DNA of 64,000 nt from contig JADYYK010000003.1 in the NCBI GenBank assembly GCA_020853705.1, forward strand, positions 40,001 to 104,000, given 5' to 3'. The position numbers and the translations under genes were made by a program. Numbering within the stretch: position 1 is the stretch's first letter; each line of letters starts with the position of its first letter. Positions 8,802 through 19,454 of this stretch are shown in pieces. Source of the DNA: Deltaproteobacteria bacterium (GTDB lineage Bacteria > Myxococcota_A > Polyangia > Haliangiales > JADYYK01). The notes under the pieces were generated by a model. It was given only the letters and a program-made list of their open reading frames with translations, searched no databases and had not been told where the DNA came from.

Positions 8802-9590
8802 CTAGCTAGCCTGGCCGCTCCGCATGGCCTGGACCCGGTCGTCTTCCTCGACCAGGTCCATCACCATGGTGACCAGGCGCTCGCGGCGCATCTCGTCGTT
8901 GTGGCCCTCATCGGGGTCGGGCTGTTCGCCAGGCCCCCCCTCGCCCTCGCCCTCGCCCTCGTCCTCGTCGCCCTGCTCCTCGGCGAGGACCATGCGCTCG
9001 ATGGCCTCGGCCTCGGCCTCCGACGCCGACGACCCCAGGGCGGCCCCCGAGGTCCTGTTATGGAAGCCGGGCGCAGCCTGGGCGACGTGGGTCAGCTCGT
9101 GGGCCAGCAGCGATTCACGCTGCGCAGGGCCCGCAAACTGCGACGATTGCCGCATCAGGATCATGCCCGACGAGCCGACCGTGATGGCCTCGGCGTTGTG
9201 CTTGGCGGTGAACTCCTCGGCGAACGCGCCGGTCACCACCTTGACGCGGGACAGGTCGACACCGAAGCGCCGCTCGTAGCGCCCTCGGGTCATGATGTCG
9301 AGGCCTTCGGCCTTGCCAGCCTTGGTGGCCACGAGCCTGGACAGCCGTTGCGGATCCCAGCGCCGCGCCAGCTCGTCCGAGAGCTCGGTGGCCTTGTCGC
9401 CGTCCTTCGCGTCGTCGTCCTGCTTGCTGCCGACAGCCTGGCGGCCCTCGACCCCACGCGCGTCGCGCTCACGGCGCTTGCGCTCCGACCCGCCCTCCTC
9501 GGCTTCGAGGTGAGCGTCGTCGTCGTCCCCGGTGGGCCCGGTGGGCCCGGTGGGCCCGGTGGGGTCCTGGTCTTCTGGCCGATCAGCCAT
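8802..9590 (-). CDS. DUF4157 domain protein, eCIS cargo-type
   Basis: 262 residues. The N-terminus carries a GPTGPTGPTG tract and a highly charged segment. The central domain (about residues 85-185) matches DUF4157 by its signature: RFGVDLSRVKVVTG, a central helix, then LLAHELTHVAQ, in which HELTH is an HExxH metalloprotease-like motif. The C-terminal 70 residues are acidic. DUF4157 proteins are commonly encoded beside contractile injection systems and are thought to be effectors or processing factors. It follows the Ycf46-Ycf35-DUF2997 block, separated from it by 59 bases. Confidence 0.85.
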   Translation of the reverse strand: MADRPEDQDPTGPTGPTGPTGDDDDAHLEAEEGGSERKRRERDARGVEGRQAVGSKQDDDAKDGDKATELSDELARRWDPQRLSRLVATKAGKAEGLDIMTRGRYERRFGVDLSRVKVVTGAFAEEFTAKHNAEAITVGSSGMILMRQSSQFAGPAQRESLLAHELTHVAQAAPGFHNRTSGAALGSSASEAEAEAIERMVLAEEQGDEDEGEGEGEGGPGEQPDPDEGHNDEMRRERLVTMVMDLVEEDDRVQAMRSGQAS

Positions 9591-9649
9591 GGCTCATCCT
9601 GTTACCACCGGGGCCAGGAGCGTCTCCCCTGCCCGGTCACAACCAATTG

Positions 9650-9853
9650 TTATTGTTCGACCTTCTGACCGACTCCCGCAGGCACCTGCTGGTAGAACTC
9701 GGAGGTCTTCTCCTGCGACAGGACCTGGCCGCCGATGGCCTCCTCCAGGAACTGGGTCTCGGCCAGGCAGGCCGAGCCCTTGACCCCGTTGACCGTGAAG
9801 GTGACCTCGCCGGTGGGCGAGATCTCGATCTGGATCTCCTTGCGCTGCGCCAT
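9650..9853 (-). CDS. DUF2997 small protein
   Basis: 67 residues from ATG 9853, two bases after the stop of the DUF1257 gene. The pattern KEIQIEISPTGEVTFTVNGVKGSACLAET is typical of DUF2997, a short beta-rich family that in cyanobacteria is usually encoded next to Ycf35-like DUF1257 and Ycf46-type ATPase genes. That exact neighbourhood is seen here. Biochemical role is unknown; it probably acts with the other two products. Confidence 0.85.
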   Translation of the reverse strand: MAQRKEIQIEISPTGEVTFTVNGVKGSACLAETQFLEEAIGGQVLSQEKTSEFYQQVPAGVGQKVEQ

Positions 9854-9855
9854 GG

Positions 9856-10257
9856 CTAGCCCCACTTGACGGCCGCGAGCTGCACGGTGCCGTCCTCCTT
9901 GGTGGTGATGTTGTCGAGCGAGTAGCCGGCCTGCTGGCAGGCCTCGACGACGCGCACATAGGCGTACTTCTGGTTCACCTCCTGGGTGAACTCGGCCTCC
10001 GTGGTGCCGTGGGTGGTCTCGACGCCCCACCAGTCGGACACGAACTCGTAGGTGCCGTCCTCGGCCTTGACCACACCGATGTCGTACTTGCCCATGTCGA
10101 TGCAGATGTCGGCCTTCATGGTCTGGCCCTGATAGCCGCGCACGGTGACGCCCTGCTCGTCGGTGGCGACGGTGATCTTGTGCCCGAGCTGCTCCAGCGC
10201 GGTCTGCAGCGCGGCCAGCTGGGTGATCTTGGTCGCGCACTTGGTGAAGTGAGACAC
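9856..10257 (-). CDS. DUF1257 (Ycf35-like) protein
   Basis: 133 residues from a GTG start at 10257 with a GGAG ribosome site (GAGAAGGAG) seven bases upstream. The N-terminus MSHFTKCATKITQLAALQTALEQLG and the central DICIDMGKYDIGVVK and FVSDWWGVE segments are the DUF1257/Ycf35 pattern known from cyanobacteria and plastids. The function of the family is not established. It sits between the AAA ATPase and the DUF2997 gene, so the three are probably one functional unit. Finding it within an injection-system operon of a presumably non-photosynthetic bacterium is unusual. Confidence 0.88.
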   Translation of the reverse strand: MSHFTKCATKITQLAALQTALEQLGHKITVATDEQGVTVRGYQGQTMKADICIDMGKYDIGVVKAEDGTYEFVSDWWGVETTHGTTEAEFTQEVNQKYAYVRVVEACQQAGYSLDNITTKEDGTVQLAAVKWG

Positions 10258-10297
10258 GGAGACTCCTTCTCAACGCCGCGAGAAATAGACCGCGGGA

Positions 10298-11869
<1,572 letters not shown>

Positions 11870-11926
11870 GGCGCGTCTCCTCGGCGTACTGCGGTCAGGG
11901 TGTCGGGTGAATGAGGACGGGAGGCA

Positions 11927-14527
11927 CTAGCCCTCGGCGGTCTCGCGCAGGCCGCGCAGCAAGCCCTTCGAGTTTTCCAGGAAGGTCACCATCTCCTCGA
12001 TGGCGGCGGAGATCATGCCGGCCCGTTCGTCCGAGCTGCCGGCCGCGAACTCCTTGAACTCGTCCTTGGCGATGTTGAGGTTCATGCGGAAGTCGGAGAA
12101 CGAGTCGTTGAGCTGGTTGTAGGCCTCGTTGACCTTGGCCTTGAGCTCGCTGGCGTCGCCGTCGCCGTTGGCGGCTGGCGCCGCGGGGGCCGGCGCCGAG
12201 CGCGCGGCCTCGAGCTCGCTCTGCAGCTTCTTCTTGTCGCTCTCCAGCGCCGCGATCTTGTCGCGTAGCTTGATGGCCTCGGCGGCCGCCGAGGCCGAAG
12301 CGCCGCTGTCGACCGGGGCCGCGCCGCCACCCTGGCCGGCCTGGGCGTCCTCGAGCTGGGTGCGCAGGCGATCGAGCTGGCGCTCCATGTCGTTGACCTG
12401 GTCCTGCGCCTTCTCGGCGGCCTCGCGGGCCTGCTTGAGATCGTCCTCGGCCTTGGCGCGGGCGACCTCCGACTTGGCGCGCAGCTCGTCGGCGCGCTGG
12501 CGGGCGCTCTCGGTGGCGCGGCGGTCCTCCAGGCTGCGATCGCGCTCGACCTCGACGGCGGCGCGCTGCGCCTGCGCCTTCTCGATCTCGGCGTCAGAGC
12601 GGCTCACGCGCTCCTGCAGACGATCGCGCTCGGCCTCGGCCTTCTTGAGCTCGACGCGCAGGTTCTTGGTCTCGTTGGCCATGCGCAGGAACTCGTCGCC
12701 ACTCGACGACGAGCCGCCGCGGGTCTCGACGTCGGCCAGCAGCCGCGCCAGGCGCCGGTTCTCGTCCTCGACGGCTGCGATCATGGCATCGCGCTTGGCG
12801 TTGGCGTTCTTCAGATCGTCGCGCTCGTGCTTGAGCTGCGACATCTCGCGCAGGCGCGACTCGCGCTCCTGGCGCAGCTCCTTGAGGGCCTCTTCCTGCG
12901 AGATCAGGCCGACGCGGCGCTCCTCGAGGATGCGCTCCTGCTCGGCGATGACCTCACGCAGATGGTCGACCTCGGCGAGCTGGCTGTTGAGCTCCTTCCA
13001 GCCCTCGTCCTTGGTCTTCTGCAGCTCGCCGTACTTCTTCTGCGACTCCTCGTTGTTGACCTTGAGCTTGCCGATCTCGTCCTGGGCCCGGTTGATCTGC
13101 CGGTCCTTGTCCTCGATGACTTCCTTGAGCTCGACGATGGTGGCCTGCGCGACGGTGAGGTCCTCGCGCATGGTCTGCAGATCGGCGCGCAGCTCCTCGA
13201 CGGCGCGCATGACGCCGCCCATCTCCTCGTCGCGATCCTTCAGCTTCTGCGTCAGCTCGCCCAGCTTCTCCTTCTGGGCGACGTGCTCGGCGCGGACCTT
13301 CTTGTTCTCGGCGACCTCGGTCTCATAGCGACCGCGCAGCTCGTCGACCTCCTTGACCAGGCTGTCCTTGGCGGCGACCAGCTTGACGTGCTCGTCGGCG
13401 GTCACCGGGGTGACCTGCATCATGTCGACGACGACCGACGACGGCTGCTGCCCGGGCATCGGTGGCGGTTGACCGTACGGGTTCTGCGCGCCACCACCCA
13501 TGGGCGGGATCACGCCGGGCGGATAGCCACCTGGAGGCGGTGGGAAGCCGCCGCCCTGCTGCGGATAGCCGCCACCGCCCTGCTGCGGGTAGCCGCCTTG
13601 CTGCGGATAGCCACCCTGCTGCGGCGCCGCCGCGGCCTGCTGCCCCGAGCGCGCGACCGTGGCCGCGAGCGCGTCGGGCGTGTCCATCTTGCCGCCCCCC
13701 TGCTTGACCGGAGCTGCGCCGACGTTGCCATAGCCAGGCTGCCCAGGTTGCCCCATGCCGGGCATGGCCCCCATGCCGGGCTGTCCACCCATGCCGCCGC
13801 CCATGCCGCCCATGCCGGGCTGCCCGCCCATGCCACCACCCATGCCGGGCATGCCACCCCCGCCCGGCTGTCCGCCCATGCCAGGCATCGGCGGGGGCTG
13901 ACCGTAGGGTGAGTAGCCCGGGGGCTGGCCGTAACCGCCAGGCATCGGTGGCGGGCCGCCCATGCCAGGCTGTCCCCCCATGCCGCCCATGCCAGGTTGG
14001 CCGCCCATGCCGCCCATGCCGGGCTGGCCGCCCATGCCGCCGCCCATCCCTGGCTGACCGCCCATGCCAGGTTGGCCACCCATGCCGCCGCCCATGCCAG
14101 GTTGGCCACCCATGCCGCCGCCCATGCCGGGCTGGCCACCCATGCCACCCATGCCGGGCTGGCCGCCCATGCCGCCGCCCATGCCGGGCATCGGTGGGGG
14201 CTGGCCATACTGCGGCTGCAGCCCCTGCGGCGGCGAGCCATCATCCTCGAAGCGCAGCACCAGGCTGCCACAGCGCAGGATGTCGCCGTTCTTCAGCGGA
14301 TCTCGCGTGACGCGGCGATCGTTGATGTGGGTGCCGTTGGAGCTGCCGAGATCTTCGACGATGTACTGGCCGCTGACGTAGCGGATCAGGGTGTGCTTGC
14401 GCGACACCATCGCGTCGTCGGTGCGGATCGAACACTCCATCGCGCGACCGACATAGGTGGGCTTGGAAGCATTGATCTCGACCGCTTCATCCTGCCCCGA
14501 GGCGCCTCTGTAGACCAACCGAGCCAT
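11927..14527 (-). CDS. FHA domain plus long coiled-coil protein
   Basis: 866 residues. An N-terminal FHA domain (about 20-95) has the phospho-threonine binding set: GRAMECSIRTDD, SRKHTLIRY, and DLGSSNGTHINDRRV. A Gly/Met/Pro/Gln-rich low-complexity stretch (about 100-370) with GMGGQP repeats follows. From about 370 to 770 lies a long, heptad-type, Glu/Lys/Arg-rich coiled coil, and the last 80 residues form a compact helical domain (LNDSFSDFRMNLNIAKDEFKEFAAG). No signal or membrane segment is visible. It resembles a cytoskeletal or scaffolding protein that can bind phosphorylated partners. It is one of four consecutive FHA genes and precedes the ATPase gene by 57 bases. Confidence 0.92.
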   Translation of the reverse strand: MARLVYRGASGQDEAVEINASKPTYVGRAMECSIRTDDAMVSRKHTLIRYVSGQYIVEDLGSSNGTHINDRRVTRDPLKNGDILRCGSLVLRFEDDGSPPQGLQPQYGQPPPMPGMGGGMGGQPGMGGMGGQPGMGGGMGGQPGMGGGMGGQPGMGGQPGMGGGMGGQPGMGGMGGQPGMGGMGGQPGMGGPPPMPGGYGQPPGYSPYGQPPPMPGMGGQPGGGGMPGMGGGMGGQPGMGGMGGGMGGQPGMGAMPGMGQPGQPGYGNVGAAPVKQGGGKMDTPDALAATVARSGQQAAAAPQQGGYPQQGGYPQQGGGGYPQQGGGFPPPPGGYPPGVIPPMGGGAQNPYGQPPPMPGQQPSSVVVDMMQVTPVTADEHVKLVAAKDSLVKEVDELRGRYETEVAENKKVRAEHVAQKEKLGELTQKLKDRDEEMGGVMRAVEELRADLQTMREDLTVAQATIVELKEVIEDKDRQINRAQDEIGKLKVNNEESQKKYGELQKTKDEGWKELNSQLAEVDHLREVIAEQERILEERRVGLISQEEALKELRQERESRLREMSQLKHERDDLKNANAKRDAMIAAVEDENRRLARLLADVETRGGSSSSGDEFLRMANETKNLRVELKKAEAERDRLQERVSRSDAEIEKAQAQRAAVEVERDRSLEDRRATESARQRADELRAKSEVARAKAEDDLKQAREAAEKAQDQVNDMERQLDRLRTQLEDAQAGQGGGAAPVDSGASASAAAEAIKLRDKIAALESDKKKLQSELEAARSAPAPAAPAANGDGDASELKAKVNEAYNQLNDSFSDFRMNLNIAKDEFKEFAAGSSDERAGMISAAIEEMVTFLENSKGLLRGLRETAEG
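13740..14200 (-). repeat. GMGGQP coding tandem repeats
   Basis: In-frame imperfect repeats of 12-27 bases within the FHA coiled-coil gene encode (P)GMGGGMGGQ units. Many units are identical at the DNA level, so the region is likely to vary in length between strains and to be prone to assembly error. Confidence 0.85.
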
Positions 14528-14599
14528 GGCCGAATCTTACCCCGCAATGAAAGGATGATCGACAGGACGATCGAGGATCGATGGACGAACGTCGACGAC

Positions 14600-15466
14600 T
14601 TACTTGAAGACCAGCTCGCTGCCACCCAGCCGGATGACATCGCCGGGGCGGAGCTGGTGACGCGCGACCTTGGCGCCGTTGACGTAGATCCCGTTGGTCG
14701 AGCCGAGGTCGGCGAGCTCGAACTGCGGCCCGGTTTGCCGGATGGCGGCGTGACGACGCGACACCGAGGGGTCGGGCAGCACGATCGAGTTGCGCTGGTC
14801 GGAGCCGATGCGGATGGCGCCGTCGGGATCGCGCGCCTGCGCCATGGTGACGACGCGGCCGACCAGCGGACCACGGATGAACTCCAGCATGCCCTGCCCG
14901 GGCGCGCCGGCCTGGGCCTGGGGCTGCTGCACCTGCTGCACCATCTGCTGCTGGGGCGCCATGGCGGCCCACTGCTCGGGGCTGGGCGGCGGCAGCGTCA
15001 TCGGCGGCGGGGAGTACCCAGGGGGCGCGCCGAAATTGGGCATCGGCCCGGTGCCACCAGGGACGCCGGGCGGGCCGAACTGGGCCTGACCATAGGCCCC
15101 TGCGGCCGACGCCAGCGCGCCGTTCTGGCCGCCATTGGCGTGACCGTTCGCGAACGTCATACCAGGCGGCATGCCCTGGATCTGGCCCGGCTGGACAGTC
15201 CAGGAGCCACCCATCTGCTGGGGCGGCGCGCCCATGGCCATCCCGGCCTGTGGCTGACCCTGGAGGGGCATGCCGCCCTGCAACTGCCCAGGCTGACCAG
15301 CGACGTCGGCGACCTGGCCACAGAAGGGGCACTGCGACCAGCCAGCCACGAGGTTTCGGCCACAACCCGCACATTTCTGCGCAGATCCGCCCTTTCGACC
15401 TCGCAGCACAAGGGCCACGATGACCGCTACGACAACGACTCCTGTAGCGACAAGCGCCCAGACCAT
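14600..15466 (-). CDS. Membrane-anchored zinc ribbon and FHA protein
   Basis: 288 residues. An N-terminal transmembrane helix (residues 3-22) is followed by a zinc ribbon with Cys32, Cys35, Cys46 and Cys49 (KCAGCG ... SQCPFCG). A Pro/Gln/Gly/Met-rich linker leads to a C-terminal FHA domain (about 195-288) with RIGSDQRNSIVL, SRRHAAIRQ and DLGSTNGIYVNGAKV. The FHA domain should face the cytoplasm because there is no cleaved signal peptide. It lies between the coiled-coil FHA gene and the vWA-FHA gene. The likely job is reading threonine phosphorylation at the membrane. Confidence 0.92.
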   Translation of the reverse strand: MVWALVATGVVVVAVIVALVLRGRKGGSAQKCAGCGRNLVAGWSQCPFCGQVADVAGQPGQLQGGMPLQGQPQAGMAMGAPPQQMGGSWTVQPGQIQGMPPGMTFANGHANGGQNGALASAAGAYGQAQFGPPGVPGGTGPMPNFGAPPGYSPPPMTLPPPSPEQWAAMAPQQQMVQQVQQPQAQAGAPGQGMLEFIRGPLVGRVVTMAQARDPDGAIRIGSDQRNSIVLPDPSVSRRHAAIRQTGPQFELADLGSTNGIYVNGAKVARHQLRPGDVIRLGGSELVFK

Positions 15467-15536
15467 GGCTCAGCCCACCCTTGTACCTTGCCTGTGGTCC
15501 TGTTCCTTCCCCAGCAGTCGGTGGCCTGGAGAGGAC

Positions 15537-17087
15537 TTAGTTGATGGATTTGAACTTGAAGTCGGTCTTGCCCAGCGTGAAGGCGTCGTTGTCGACCAGC
15601 TCGTGGCTCTTGATGCGCTTCGAGTTCACGAACGAGCCATTGGTCGATCCGACATCGATGAGCTGCCAGCCCGCCGGAGTGGCCAGGATCTCCGCATGCC
15701 GGGTCGACATGAAGGGGTCCATGACCACGATGTTGGACTCCTGCGCGGTCCCCACCGTGGTGCGGCCTGGCTGCAACTTGAAGGTCTGCCCTGCCTGCGG
15801 TCCGGCCACCGCCACGATCCAGCCCACCATCGGCATGTCGTCGCCGCCGCCACCGAAGCCCAGCATCATGGTCTTCTGCGGCGCCGGCGCGGCCGCGGGT
15901 GCCGGCGCAGCCGGGACCGGTAGCGGCATCGGCATCGGCATCGGCTCGGGCGACCCCTTGCGCTTGGCGATGATGACGATGACGATGATCAGCAAGAGGC
16001 CGACGCCCGGGAAGACGATCCAGGGCCAGATGGCGCCCTTCTTGGGCTTGCGGAAGTAGCCGAACATGGCCTCCGAGCGGCCCTCGAAGTCCTTGGCCTT
16101 GAGCTTGATGCCGCGCAGATCGGGCTTGCTCTTGCTCTTGGCCCAGGGCGCGTCGGGGGCCTCGAACTCGAGGCGGTACTGGCCCTCGATCTGGTCCTTG
16201 ACCAGCTTGGCGAAGGTCTCCAGCTGGGCGGCGTTGCGCGTGGTCTTGAACAGACCCAGCTCGCGACCGAGCGCCTTCATGTTGGCGCGGTCGGCCATGG
16301 GGTCTTCGTTGTCCTGGTACTGCAGCGCGTAGATCTCGACGCCGCCGGTGCGCGCCTTCTCGACCAGGGGGTCGACCTTGAGGCCTTCACCCTGGGCGCC
16401 CTCGACGCCGTCCGAGATGATGACCAGGATCTTGCGCTTCTTGCTGTTGTTGATGAGCTGGGTGATGGCGGTGTCGACCGCCGCGAAGAAGCCACGGTTG
16501 CGCTCGTTCTTGAACTCTTCCTGCTTGATGGCCTCGATGTCCTTGACGCCCTGGGGCGGCCCGAACGAGATCTTCTCGATGTAGTTGGCGGCGTAAAAGC
16601 TGACCCCGACCTCGCCCTGCTTGACCGCGTCGGCGACCTGGATGGCGGCCGCCTTGGCATAGCGCAGCGCACCCTGGCGCGGCTGGTCGCCGGTGGCCGG
16701 ATCGGGCTGCTGGTACTCGGAGTCCCCCACGAAGATGCGTGCGCCCTCGATGAGGATGAGCATCGCGGTGTCGACCGGCGAGCTCTGCACCGAGGTCACG
16801 CTGTTGGCGATCACCAGCAGCGGGTCCTTGTCCTTGGGCTTGAGCTTGAACGGCTGCTCGTCCGAGGGCTTGGTGTAGAAGGTGAGCTTGAAGTCCTCGG
16901 CCTTGAGTCCGCGGGCCAGGGTGCCGTCCTCGCCCACAGGATCGGCGCGGACGGTGATGAACGGAGGCCGCGAGGTGGCATCGACATTGCGCACGATGAT
17001 CTGCTGCGCAAACGCGCGCCCGCCGAGCACACTCAGGCCCAGGCCGAGGAAAAACCCAGTTACGATGCCAGCACGCTTTCGAAGCAC
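15537..17087 (-). CDS. Secreted-side vWA domain, transmembrane helix and cytoplasmic FHA domain
   Basis: 516 residues. A signal peptide ends near AFA-QQ (residue 27). The following region (about 90-310) looks like a von Willebrand A domain (ILVIISDGVEG, GVEIYALQYQD), though the usual DxSxS metal site appears degenerate (DTAMLILIEG). A transmembrane helix (WIVFPGVGLLLIIVIVIIAK) then crosses to a Pro/Ala linker and a C-terminal FHA domain (about 420-512; SRTVGTAQE-like start, STRHAEIL, DVGSTNGSFVNSKRI). It could transmit an outside binding event to phospho-dependent partners inside. It is 14 bases upstream of nothing on its own strand except the FHA gene at 14600, and follows the FHA gene at 17102. 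Confidence 0.9.
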   Translation of the reverse strand: MLRKRAGIVTGFFLGLGLSVLGGRAFAQQIIVRNVDATSRPPFITVRADPVGEDGTLARGLKAEDFKLTFYTKPSDEQPFKLKPKDKDPLLVIANSVTSVQSSPVDTAMLILIEGARIFVGDSEYQQPDPATGDQPRQGALRYAKAAAIQVADAVKQGEVGVSFYAANYIEKISFGPPQGVKDIEAIKQEEFKNERNRGFFAAVDTAITQLINNSKKRKILVIISDGVEGAQGEGLKVDPLVEKARTGGVEIYALQYQDNEDPMADRANMKALGRELGLFKTTRNAAQLETFAKLVKDQIEGQYRLEFEAPDAPWAKSKSKPDLRGIKLKAKDFEGRSEAMFGYFRKPKKGAIWPWIVFPGVGLLLIIVIVIIAKRKGSPEPMPMPMPLPVPAAPAPAAAPAPQKTMMLGFGGGGDDMPMVGWIVAVAGPQAGQTFKLQPGRTTVGTAQESNIVVMDPFMSTRHAEILATPAGWQLIDVGSTNGSFVNSKRIKSHELVDNDAFTLGKTDFKFKSIN

Positions 17088-17101
17088 GGTCGGTTCCTCG
17101 C

Positions 17102-17872
17102 TTAGAGACTCTTGAACTTCACCGGGGTCTGACCGAACTTGACGTTGTCGCTGTCGACCAGCTCGTGCGGCTGGGTGACCTTCTTGTCGTTGACGAAGGT
17201 CCCGTTGGTCGACCCGAGGTCGACCAGCCAGAACGAGCCGTTCTGGAACTTGATCTCGGCGTGGCGCCGGCTCATGTGCGGGTCGTTCAGGACCACGTCA
17301 CAGGCGGGGTCGGTACCGATCGACGACATCGCCTTGAGGGTGAACAGCTCGCCGCGCTGCTGGCCCTTGATGGGGACCAGCCAGCCCAGCAGGGCTGGCG
17401 CGCCGCCGCCGCCTTGCTCGACGAAGAAGGCCTGCGTCTTCGCCGGCGCCGCGGGAGCCGCCGCCGCGGCCGCGGCCTGGGCGGCCTGCGCCGCCTGGAG
17501 GCAGTAGGGACACTGGTCCCAGCTCGGGTCCAGCATCTGTCCACACTGCGGGCACTGTGACTTCTTCTTGCCGAACAGGCCCATGAAACCGCCCTTTTTC
17601 TTGACTGGGGGTGGAATCGCTACCGCGCCCGGCGGAGGAGGTGCCCCGATGGCGCCAACGCCGACGCCGGCCTGCGGTGCTTGCTTCAGGCCCCCACCGA
17701 GCTTGTTGTTGACGCCGGCGACATCTTGCTTCGCGCGGCTGGACATCGCCTTGGCGCGGTTGACGTCGACCTTGATGTTGCCGACCATGTTCTTCTTGTT
17801 GAGATAGCTCGACCTGGCGCTCCGAAACGGCGCCAAGATGGGTCCCAAGAGCTTGTCCAAGAAGCCAGCCAC
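17102..17872 (-). CDS. Zinc ribbon and FHA domain protein
   Basis: 256 residues. An amphipathic N-terminus (MAGFLDKLLGPILAPFRSARSS) is followed by a helical segment, a Pro-rich linker, a Lys-rich patch and a zinc ribbon with Cys107, Cys110, Cys121 and Cys124. A Gln/Ala-rich linker leads to a C-terminal FHA domain (SIGTDPACDVVL, SRRHAEIKF, DLGSTNGTFVNDKKV). It resembles the FHA protein at 14600 but lacks a membrane helix. It directly follows the structural gene at 17890, so FHA expression is probably tied to assembly of the injection system. Confidence 0.9.
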   Translation of the reverse strand: MAGFLDKLLGPILAPFRSARSSYLNKKNMVGNIKVDVNRAKAMSSRAKQDVAGVNNKLGGGLKQAPQAGVGVGAIGAPPPPGAVAIPPPVKKKGGFMGLFGKKKSQCPQCGQMLDPSWDQCPYCLQAAQAAQAAAAAAAPAAPAKTQAFFVEQGGGGAPALLGWLVPIKGQQRGELFTLKAMSSIGTDPACDVVLNDPHMSRRHAEIKFQNGSFWLVDLGSTNGTFVNDKKVTQPHELVDSDNVKFGQTPVKFKSL

Positions 17873-17889
17873 GGTGGGTCGATCCTAGC

Positions 17890-19443
17890 CTATTTGGGCT
17901 GATAGAACCAGAAGTGGAACATGTTGACGTCACGACCAGCCGTGAGCGCCGACTGCTGCACCGTGACCGTGGCCCCCTTGACGAATTCGGCCGGAATCAC
18001 GTAGGTCCAGTTGCGCCAGCGGTTGGTCTTGTCGCGACCCGTGCACGACGCCACGCCCGCGACCTTGCCATCCACCTTGTACTCGATCTCGTAGTCGCCG
18101 TAGACGTAGTCCATCCGGCGCACGATGGCGATCTCCTTGCCCGGCGTGACGTTGAGGATCTTGAAGACCGCGTGGCCATCGATGTGGGCGCGGCCCGTGT
18201 CCTCGACGGTGACGCCGTCGGGGTACTTCTGCTTCTGCCGGGTGCGGTACGAGTCCTTGGCGTCCTTGATCTCGAAGCCGTGCTTGCTCTCCGAGTCCTG
18301 GTCGAGGATCTCGATCTGGTCGATCAGGGTCCAGGTCCGGTTCTCGAGCTGGATGGCGTCGTTGAGGCCACTCGACATGGTCTTGACCGACTCCCAGTCG
18401 GCGGTCGTGGCCTTCTTCTCTTCCTTCTTCTCTTCCTTCTTCTTGGGCTCCTCGACCACGGCGCGGCTCTCGCCCGAGATGGCGGCGTTGGCGATGTCGA
18501 CCGCCTTCTGCTGGTACGCGCACAGGTTCTGGAACGCCTCGGCGTTCGACTTGCGCTCGCCGAGCAGGCCGCGAAGGATCTCGACGTTCTTCTTGTAGTC
18601 GTTGAACTCCTTCTTGGCCGACAGCACCGGGTGGTTGACCTCGACGTCGAGGGCCATCTCGGCCTCCATCTCGACGACCAGGGTCATGACCTCGAACAGG
18701 TTGCGCATGTCGAGCATGTCCGAGCGCTCGAGCATGATGGCCGTGTTGGTGGCCTGCAGCGCGTCGTGCGCCGAGATGACGCCCATGCGGCAGTAGCCCA
18801 TGAACGTCTTGCGCATGTTGTTGAGGATGCCAAAGATGCGCGAGCGCAGATCGGGCTGCATCTGCGCGCCGGCGATACCCGCCTTGGGCACGAAGCGCAT
18901 GTCGATCTCGTTGGCCTGCGGCTGCAGCGGGTCACGGGCGTCGCGGATGCGCTGGGCGCCCTTCTCGACCACGATGCGCGCCAGCTCGACCTCCTTGGTG
19001 ATGTCGGGCGGCGTCTGCGACAGCTCGACGCGGGCCTGCTCGTGCACGCGGCGGTGGCCCTTGTACTCGAGGTTCTCCTTGTAGGCGATGAAGTCGGAGA
19101 GCTCCTCGACGAAGCGCAGCACGACATACAGCGTCTGCGGCAGCTTGTACTCTTCGGGCACGATGGTCTTGATGACCGCGTCCCACAGCACGAGATCGTT
19201 GCCGGCCGCGTCGATGGCGTAGCCAGGCTGGATCTCCATCGCGAGATCGCCGCGCGCGCGGGCGACGACGCGCAGGTCACCCATGTAGCCGAGGGCGACG
19301 CCGGGCGCGTGCAAGAGCTTGTTGTGAAGCTTGCGCTTCTCGACGTGGTAACGCTCGGCGTCGTTCCAGTCGTTCTCGGTGGTGAGAAAGCCCTTGAAGA
19401 AGTTGATGCGCTTGAAGCCCTTCACCTGCTTGTCGACCGCCAT
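17890..19443 (-). CDS. Conserved eCIS-associated protein, baseplate or fibre candidate
   Basis: 517 residues, not assigned to a named family. The N-terminus (FKRINFFKGFLTTENDWNDAERYHVEKRKLHN, here in two parts) and the following GVALGYMGDLRV and IQPGYAIDAAGNDLVLW segments look like phage-tail or fibre-type beta structure. A helical middle, a Lys/Glu linker (about 335-350) and a beta-rich C-terminal domain follow. It starts 11 bases after the stop of the TIGR02242-type baseplate gene and precedes the FHA genes, so it is probably a late baseplate component or the base of a fibre. There is no signal peptide, as expected for an intracellularly assembled particle. Confidence 0.75.
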   Translation of the reverse strand: MAVDKQVKGFKRINFFKGFLTTENDWNDAERYHVEKRKLHNKLLHAPGVALGYMGDLRVVARARGDLAMEIQPGYAIDAAGNDLVLWDAVIKTIVPEEYKLPQTLYVVLRFVEELSDFIAYKENLEYKGHRRVHEQARVELSQTPPDITKEVELARIVVEKGAQRIRDARDPLQPQANEIDMRFVPKAGIAGAQMQPDLRSRIFGILNNMRKTFMGYCRMGVISAHDALQATNTAIMLERSDMLDMRNLFEVMTLVVEMEAEMALDVEVNHPVLSAKKEFNDYKKNVEILRGLLGERKSNAEAFQNLCAYQQKAVDIANAAISGESRAVVEEPKKKEEKKEEKKATTADWESVKTMSSGLNDAIQLENRTWTLIDQIEILDQDSESKHGFEIKDAKDSYRTRQKQKYPDGVTVEDTGRAHIDGHAVFKILNVTPGKEIAIVRRMDYVYGDYEIEYKVDGKVAGVASCTGRDKTNRWRNWTYVIPAEFVKGATVTVQQSALTAGRDVNMFHFWFYQPK

Positions 19444-19454
19444 GGGCTACTCCG

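Noticed and set aside
13740..14200. Short regular repeats as a possible CRISPR array
   Set aside because: The units are contiguous, in frame, and encode GMGGQP; there are no spacers and no cas genes.
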